A DNA stretch of 19,804 nt from Rhizobiales bacterium UBA3584. Lineage in GTDB: Bacteria > Pseudomonadota > Alphaproteobacteria > Rhizobiales > Devosiaceae. The notes beneath the pieces are model-generated. The model worked only from the letters and a program-made list of their open reading frames with translations. It had not been told where the DNA came from and ran no database searches. The translations under genes and the position numbers were made by a program. Shown here one piece after another: positions 15,457 to 19,804 of the stretch. Every line of letters starts with the position of its first letter. The first letter of the stretch is position 1. The DNA is taken from positions 48,519-68,322 of the forward strand of contig DFMV01000016.1 of the NCBI GenBank assembly GCA_002375765.1, written 5' to 3'.

Positions 15457-16395
15457 TCAGCTTTGCTCGTCGTCTGCCCGGCAGATATCGCGCAAGAACG
15501 CCGCTATGGCCTCATGCTCCTCGGAATCGTCGAGCAGCGCCGGTGATCCCCGGTCGGAGATGACCAGAGTGGCCGCATCGCGCCGACGATGCGTCATTTC
15601 ATCGTATGTGGCCCGCCGCACCTGGTCGGTCAGTTGCGAGCGCACGATCATCAGCGGCGCGTGCGAGAGCGTGTCGAACAATCGCCATTGCGGTTCGAGA
15701 ACATCGTCGAACTCGAACTGTTCGAGCTGCTCGATCAACTGGCTGTCGAAAAGCGCGCGCAGCTTCCCGCGTTCATCCTGGGCATAAATGCGCTGCGCGA
15801 ACCCATCGAGCCGCACTTCGGATTCGCCCGGATAGTCGGTGCTCAAGATCTTGCGCAGGGCGGCACTGACCGCCGCAGGCGATTTGAGCGCCGCCAGATG
15901 ACGAAAATTGTTGCGCGTGCGCACCAGGCCGCGCGGATCGGTCACCGGGCCCGCATCGATCAGGATCGTCCCGGCAACCGCGAGCGGCCGGCGGCCGGCA
16001 ATGACCATCGCCACCTGACCGCCATGGCCTTCGCCGGCCACAACGGCGCGCGGCACATCGAGCGCCGCCATCACATCGAGCACGCAATCGGCATCGGCCA
16101 GCGTGGAATAGCGGGCTCCCTTGCCCAGATAGGACGAGCGCCCCCGGCCGGGCAGGTCGATCAGGATAAAGGCGAAACCGGTATCGGGCAGGCGGTTGAT
16201 GGCGCGCGGCAGCGCGGCGAAATCGGACATGTTGCGCACATAGCCCGGCAGGCAGACGATCGGGGGCACATCGTCGGCGATCTCGCCGTGAATGTGAACG
16301 GCGATCCTGGTGTGGGCCGCTCCGCAAACGATCGTCCGGACCGGCAGATCGGAAAAAAGCGGTGTTTGAGGCAGGGGAGTTGCGCGCTTGAACAT
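15457..16395 (-). CDS. Alpha/beta-hydrolase-fold protein lacking catalytic Ser and His (likely pseudoenzyme)
   Basis: 312 residues with the fold's landmarks: strand and oxyanion region PPIVCLPGYVRNMSDFAAL (45-63), LIDLPGRGRSSYLG (78-91), a nucleophile-elbow strand AVVAGEGHGGQVAM (117-130), and a late strand PLMIVRSQLTD with the acid D257. At the elbow the expected G-x-S-x-G reads G121-E-G123-H-G125, so the nucleophile serine is glycine. Near the C-terminus the usual GHAP.L reads G283-S-P-A-L-L, so the catalytic histidine is serine. The frame is otherwise intact with no stops. No Shine-Dalgarno is obvious before ATG 16395. It converges with the HhH gene 12 nt away. A non-catalytic binding role is inferred; an unusual catalytic set is the alternative. 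Confidence 0.8.
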   Translation of the reverse strand: MFKRATPLPQTPLFSDLPVRTIVCGAAHTRIAVHIHGEIADDVPPIVCLPGYVRNMSDFAALPRAINRLPDTGFAFILIDLPGRGRSSYLGKGARYSTLADADCVLDVMAALDVPRAVVAGEGHGGQVAMVIAGRRPLAVAGTILIDAGPVTDPRGLVRTRNNFRHLAALKSPAAVSAALRKILSTDYPGESEVRLDGFAQRIYAQDERGKLRALFDSQLIEQLEQFEFDDVLEPQWRLFDTLSHAPLMIVRSQLTDQVRRATYDEMTHRRRDAATLVISDRGSPALLDDSEEHEAIAAFLRDICRADDEQS

Positions 16396-16457
16396 GATGC
16401 TTCATACCACGCCCGGCGGCGCAGACAATCGTGGTAACATCAGGCCCTGGCCCCGTC

Positions 16458-16486
16458 TTGTCGCGCCACGCAAGTGCCACTATGGT
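16458..16486 (+). promoter_or_regulatory. Candidate sigma-70 promoter of dapA
   Basis: TTGTCG (16458-16463) and TATGGT (16481-16486) with a 17-nt spacer match consensus at four of six bases each. It lies in the 223-nt gap between the divergent hydrolase and dapA genes, about 130 nt before the dapA start. Nothing else stands out in that gap. Confidence 0.4.
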
Positions 16487-16618
16487 GCGCCAGTTTTGGG
16501 GGTGACAAAACCGTCATCCCGCGCCATCAAGAAACACCCCGTTAGGGATCAAGCGCGATAATCTCGTTAAGGGCGGCTGCCAGGCGCGCCATCTGTCGAA
16601 AATCAAGGACTGTCTCAC

Positions 16619-17497
16619 ATGTTTTCCGGGTCGATCACGGCGTTGGTAACGCCGTTCCATAAGGGTGCTGTTGATGAAGACGCCATGGCGCGCTTCGTCA
16701 AATGGCAGATCGAGGAAGGCACCAACGGCCTGGTTCCGGTGGGTACCACGGGCGAGAGCCCGACGGTCAGCCACGAGGAACATCGCCGCGTCATCGAGAT
16801 TGCCATTGAAGTGGCCGACAAGCGTGTTCCCGTCATTGCCGGTGCGGGTTCCAATTCCACGCGCGAGGCCATTCATCTGGCCGAATTTGCCGAACAGGCC
16901 GGGGCAGATGGCATCCTCACCATCGTGCCCTATTACAACAAGCCCAATCAGGAGGGCCTGTTTCAGCATTTTTCGGCCATCGCCAAGGCAACTAGCCTGC
17001 CGGTCATTCTCTATTCGGTGCCCGGTCGCACCGTTGTCGATATCAACGTCGAGACCATGAAGCGTCTGCGCGATGCCTGCCCCAATATCGTTGGGGTCAA
17101 GGACGCGACCGCGGATATGAGCAAGGCGACCATGACGCGCGCTGCGCTCGGCTCGGACTTCATCATGCTCTCGGGCGAGGATATCACCGCGCTCGGGTTC
17201 AATGCCCATGGGGGCAGGGGGTGCATTTCGGTCACCTCCAATGTCGCGCCCCGGCTCTGCTCGGCGTTTCAGGCCGCCTGTCAGGCCGGCGATTTCGGCA
17301 CGGCACTCACCATTCAGGACCGGCTTGCGCCGCTCCATAAGGCACTGTTTATCGAGCCCAACCCCCAGGGCGTCAAATACGCCGCATCAAAGCTGGGTCT
17401 GTTCGGCGACGAAATCCGGCTGCCCCTCGTCCCGGTGACCGAGACCACGCGCGCCGCGATCGACGCCGCCCTGGTCCACGCCGGGCTCATCAACTGA
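16619..17497 (+). CDS. dapA: 4-Hydroxy-tetrahydrodipicolinate synthase
   Basis: 292 residues, the standard length. It condenses pyruvate with aspartate-semialdehyde, the first committed step of lysine and diaminopimelate synthesis, in the cytoplasm. Diagnostic sites are [13 protein letters not shown] at the start, [38 protein letters not shown] (catalytic Tyr132 and substrate Arg137), and the Schiff-base lysine K161 in GVKDATADM, in the same position as E. coli K161. C-terminal [10 protein letters not shown] is typical. A modest ribosome site, AAGGA, lies 9 nt before ATG 16619. smpB follows after 10 nt, so the two are probably cotranscribed, an arrangement common in alphaproteobacteria. Confidence 0.97.
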   Translation: MFSGSITALVTPFHKGAVDEDAMARFVKWQIEEGTNGLVPVGTTGESPTVSHEEHRRVIEIAIEVADKRVPVIAGAGSNSTREAIHLAEFAEQAGADGILTIVPYYNKPNQEGLFQHFSAIAKATSLPVILYSVPGRTVVDINVETMKRLRDACPNIVGVKDATADMSKATMTRAALGSDFIMLSGEDITALGFNAHGGRGCISVTSNVAPRLCSAFQAACQAGDFGTALTIQDRLAPLHKALFIEPNPQGVKYAASKLGLFGDEIRLPLVPVTETTRAAIDAALVHAGLIN

Positions 17498-17507
17498 TCG
17501 ATAGAGA

Positions 17508-17987
17508 ATGGCACCAAAGAAAGAAAAAGGTCTGCTCGAAACCGGCATGGTGGCTGAAAACCGCCGGGCCCGGTTCGACTATGAGGTTCTCGACACCATC
17601 GAGGCCGGCATCGTGCTGCGCGGGACAGAAGTGAAATCTCTGCGCAACGGCAAGGCCCAGATCGCCGAATCCTACGTGTCGCCCGAGGGTGGGGAACTTT
17701 GGCTCATCAACGCCAACATCCCCGAATACGTGCAGGCCAACCGCTTCAACCACGACGAAAAGCGCCGCCGCAAGCTGCTGGTCTCGCATCGCGAACTCGA
17801 AAAACTCGCCAAGGGCGTCGAGCGGCAGGGCAACACCATCGTGCCCTTGAAGCTCTATTTCAACGAGCGCGGCATGGCCAAACTGCTGATCGGGCTTGCC
17901 AAGGGCCGCAAGTCCCACGACAAACGCGACGTCCAGAAAGATCGCGACTGGGCCCGCGACAAGCAGCGAATATTGAAGCAGGGCTGA
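17508..17987 (+). CDS. smpB: SsrA-binding protein
   Basis: 159 residues, full length. SmpB binds tmRNA and brings it to stalled ribosomes for trans-translation. The OB-fold core is plain: [94 protein letters not shown]. It ends in the basic tail [20 protein letters not shown] that reaches into the decoding centre. It follows dapA by 10 nt with only a weak ribosome site (AGAGA), consistent with translational coupling. Downstream lies the facing repeat pair at a convergent junction. Confidence 0.97.
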   Translation: MAPKKEKGLLETGMVAENRRARFDYEVLDTIEAGIVLRGTEVKSLRNGKAQIAESYVSPEGGELWLINANIPEYVQANRFNHDEKRRRKLLVSHRELEKLAKGVERQGNTIVPLKLYFNERGMAKLLIGLAKGRKSHDKRDVQKDRDWARDKQRILKQG

Positions 17988-18025
17988 TCCCGCTTGAGAG
18001 GGGCGGGCCTTCTCGATTGCCGAGT

Positions 18026-18177
18026 GTACTGGATCCCGGATCAAGTCCGGGATGACCGGAGGAGAAGGGGCGAGCTATAGAAAAATGGCGTCGACTTCTG
18101 CCAATTGGTCAGTCTTGCTTTTCCCGAGCCCAACCTCCCCACCACCGTCATCCCGGCCTTGAGCCGGGATCCAGTAC
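18026..18177. repeat. Facing pair of palindromic repeat arms at the smpB/UDG convergent junction
   Basis: The left arm 18026-18056 starts GTACTGG and holds a perfect stem ATCCCGGA/TCCGGGAT (loop TCAAG). The right arm 18147-18177 holds ATCCCGGC/GCCGGGAT (loop CTTGA) and ends CAGTAC; it is the exact reverse complement of 1818-1848. The order of arms is the reverse of that at 1736-1848. The stem changes are compensatory between arms (A-T to C-G), so pairing seems to be kept. Located in the 212-nt gap between convergent genes, the hairpins could end or stabilise both transcripts. Confidence 0.85.
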
Positions 18178-18199
18178 CCCCAACGTCGGAAATGGGTGC

Positions 18200-18862
18200 T
18201 CAGCCTTCTGCCGTTATCGCCGCCTTCGCCTTGCCCATCGCGTCCTCGAACATTTCCGTCGTCAGCCTCCCCGTATTGGTGTTGTAGCGCGAGCAATGGA
18301 AGCTATCGATCAGCGTCCGCCCGTCGCTCAACTGATGCTCGCGTCCATGGCCGAACGGGAAGGCGGCCCGGCGTTCTCCCAACGCACTGAGCAGCGATTC
18401 ATGGGCGATGCGGCCCAGCGCAAAGAACGCTTTTGCCTGCGGGTTGGCCGCGATTGTCGCAGAAAGAAATTGGCGACAGGTGGCGATTTCCGCTCCCGTT
18501 GGCTTGTTCTGCGGCGGGACGCAACGCACGGAATTGACGATCAGCGTATCGACGAGCTGCAGACTGTCATTGGGATCGGCCTCGAACTCGCCGGTCGCCA
18601 GGCCGAATTTCTTGAGCGTCGCATAAAGCAGGTCCCCGGCGTAATCGCCGGTAAACGGGCGCCCGGTCCTGTTCGCCCCGCGCAGTCCCGGCGCCAGCCC
18701 CACAATCAGCAGGCGCGGGGCAACATCGCCCCAATTGTCCACCGGCGCGTTGTGCCAATCAGGAAACTGTTGCCGGTTGATATGCCGGAACTCGGCCAGC
18801 CGCGGACAGAGCGGGCAATCGGATGGTGGGTTGGTCTGAAGCGCCAAGGTCGTCTCGCTCAA
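18200..18862 (-). CDS. Uracil-DNA glycosylase, family 5 (UDGb) type
   Basis: 220 residues; the start is a TTG at 18862, 3 nt after the stop of the upstream NYN gene, which implies coupled translation. Uracil-DNA glycosylases remove deaminated bases from DNA. Motif 1, GLAPGLRGANRTGRPFTGD (residues 55-73), is the family-5 form: no polar residue activates water, in contrast to GEAPG of family 4. Motif 3, HCSRYNTNTGRLT (from residue 189), also matches UDGb (H-x-S-x-x-N-x-x-T-G). Four cysteines, C16 and C19 (CPLC) with those in NSVRCVPP and IATCRQFL, fit the 4Fe-4S cluster of these families. GC-rich DNA with frequent C deamination would be its target in the cytoplasm. Confidence 0.88.
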   Translation of the reverse strand: MSETTLALQTNPPSDCPLCPRLAEFRHINRQQFPDWHNAPVDNWGDVAPRLLIVGLAPGLRGANRTGRPFTGDYAGDLLYATLKKFGLATGEFEADPNDSLQLVDTLIVNSVRCVPPQNKPTGAEIATCRQFLSATIAANPQAKAFFALGRIAHESLLSALGERRAAFPFGHGREHQLSDGRTLIDSFHCSRYNTNTGRLTTEMFEDAMGKAKAAITAEG

Positions 18863-18865
18863 GAA

Positions 18866-19432
18866 TCAGGGCGAAACATCCTCTCTGGCCGCCTGCTGGC
18901 GGTCAACCTGCGGGCGTCCCACGGTCTTGGCCAGGGTGGCGATCTCGAGGAAATAATCGGCCTGCCGCCGCAGGTCGTCCGAAATCATCGGGGTTGGCGT
19001 CGTCAGCGTCGAAGCGACGGTGACTTTCTTGCCGCGCCGCTGTAGGGCCGCGACGAGGGCCGTGAAATCGCCGTCGCCCGAAAACAGAACCAGATGATCG
19101 TAATGGGTGGACATCTCGAGCGCATCGATGGCCAGTTCGATATCCATATTGCCCTTGATCTTGCGCCGCCCCTGCGCGTCGATAAATTCCTTGGCGGGCT
19201 TGGTCACCACCGTGTAGCCATTGTAGTCGAGCCAGTCGATCAGCGGGCGGATCGAGGAGTACTCCTGATCCTCCACAAGCGCGGTGTAATAATAGGCGCG
19301 CAACAGATAGGCGGTGTCCTGAAACTCGCTCAGCAATCGCTTGTAGTCGATATCAACGCCAAGCGCTCGGGACGTGGCGTAAAGGTTGGCGCCGTCTATG
19401 AACAGCACGACCTTTTCCCTGGAATCGAACAT
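18866..19432 (-). CDS. NYN-domain (LabA/DUF88-type) putative ribonuclease
   Basis: 188 residues from ATG 19432 (MFDSREKVVLFIDGANLYAT); the longer frame to 19519 is not supported by homology, and GGAG lies about 11 nt upstream of 19432. The PIN-like NYN core is complete: FIDGANL with D13, KGNMDIELAIDAL with D97, and LFSGDGDFTALVAAL with D120 and D122, which would bind a metal ion. A short charged tail (AKTVGRPQVDRQQAAREDVSP) ends the protein. NYN proteins are thought to cut RNA; the substrate here is unknown. It precedes the uracil-DNA glycosylase by 3 nt and diverges from rpoZ, a pairing often seen in Hyphomicrobiales. Confidence 0.88.
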   Translation of the reverse strand: MFDSREKVVLFIDGANLYATSRALGVDIDYKRLLSEFQDTAYLLRAYYYTALVEDQEYSSIRPLIDWLDYNGYTVVTKPAKEFIDAQGRRKIKGNMDIELAIDALEMSTHYDHLVLFSGDGDFTALVAALQRRGKKVTVASTLTTPTPMISDDLRRQADYFLEIATLAKTVGRPQVDRQQAAREDVSP

Positions 19433-19561
19433 ATGGACAAAAGCTCCAAAACAAAAAACGGGCGGAAAAATTTGCAAGCACGTATCTGGCTCAACGCCGC
19501 AGGGGCGAAAGAAGTTCACCCGGGGCGCAAATTAACATCGCCCGGCAGGGCAAACGCCCGC

Positions 19562-19590
19562 TTGTCATCGCCATAGCCCTCGTGTAAGAG
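19562..19590 (+). promoter_or_regulatory. Candidate promoter of rpoZ
   Basis: TTGTCA (19562-19567, five of six consensus) is followed after 17 nt by TAAGAG (19585-19590, three of six). The predicted start of transcription would be about 30 nt before the rpoZ GTG. It lies in the 193-nt divergent gap between the NYN gene and rpoZ, where nothing else could be supported. Confidence 0.4.
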
Positions 19591-19625
19591 AACGGGCAAC
19601 TCCCCTAAAGCAATGGAGACCGGCT

Positions 19626-19804
19626 GTGGCACGCGTCACCGTAGAAGATTGCATTGAAAAGATTCCGAACCGCTTCGAGCTGGTTCTTGCGGCCGCCCAT
19701 CGCGCCCGCATGATCTCCTCTGGCGGCCAGATCACCGTGGATCGCGACAACGACAAGAACCCCGTCGTCGCCCTGCGTGAGATCGGCGATGGCACCATTT
19801 CGCC
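19626..19804 (+). CDS. rpoZ: RNA polymerase omega subunit (partial, cut by window edge)
   Basis: A GTG start at 19626, with GGAGA (19615-19619) 6 nt upstream, gives [20 protein letters not shown] then [20 protein letters not shown] and [19 protein letters not shown] to the window edge, 59 residues. This is the conserved N-terminal half of omega, which helps assemble beta-prime into RNA polymerase. In alphaproteobacteria the stringent-response gene rel/spoT commonly follows; that lies beyond the window. Confidence 0.95.
   Translation, partial: MARVTVEDCIEKIPNRFELVLAAAHRARMISSGGQITVDRDNDKNPVVALREIGDGTIS

Noticed and set aside
15589..16437. 282-codon plus-strand frame opposite the alpha/beta-hydrolase
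   Set aside because: His/Arg/Gly-rich shadow; the minus-strand frame shows the hydrolase fold signatures.
16510..16530. Further copy of the palindromic repeat upstream of dapA
   Set aside because: Only GTCATCCCGCG resembles the family; no second half of the hairpin follows.

Overview
The window reads as chromosomal DNA of a GC-rich alphaproteobacterium. The order dapA-smpB-(UDG)-(NYN)-rpoZ, the Porin_2-type porin and the style of the palindromic repeats point to Hyphomicrobiales. The very acidic porin would suit a marine or halophilic member such as Devosiaceae (Devosia/Pelagibacterium); that last step is inference.

Positions 1-10508 form a branched-chain amino acid catabolic locus. A divergent Lrp/AsnC regulator (bkdR, cut by the left edge) faces bkdA1-bkdA2-bkdB (E1 alpha, E1 beta and E2 of the branched-chain 2-oxoacid dehydrogenase). 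These run into liuA, liuB and liuD (isovaleryl-CoA dehydrogenase and both subunits of methylcrotonyl-CoA carboxylase), then a MaoC-fold hydratase and a CitE-type CoA-ester lyase. No E3 gene, no crotonase-type liuC and no liuE is present. The MaoC/CitE pair sits where the last two leucine steps are expected. Overlaps of the ATGA type (bkdA2/bkdB, liuD/maoC, maoC/citE) and the shared strand argue for one operon. A palindromic repeat family is scattered through the locus, and three copies lie in frame inside the E2 linker.

Positions 10509-11225 contain no protein gene. They hold four tandem copies of a roughly 122-nt structured unit in the order A-B-A-B, then a minus-strand tRNA-Ala(CGC) and an 80-nt palindrome.

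Positions 11231-15444 are mostly envelope genes: a secreted four-cysteine protein of unknown function (minus), an abundant-looking acidic porin with a long leader and a strong terminator, an OmpA-domain protein, a 35-residue membrane peptide and a membrane-anchored helix-hairpin-helix protein. A minus-strand alpha/beta-hydrolase that lacks its nucleophile and histidine follows.

Positions 16458-19804 are housekeeping: dapA and smpB on plus; on minus a family-5-like uracil-DNA glycosylase and a NYN/LabA-type nuclease; then the start of rpoZ. A facing pair of the palindromic repeats fills the convergent smpB/UDG junction.

The strongest candidates for something undescribed are the A-B-A-B array, whose three hairpins are kept by compensatory changes; the in-frame repeats in BkdB; the MaoC/CitE replacement at the end of leucine degradation; and the pseudo-hydrolase.
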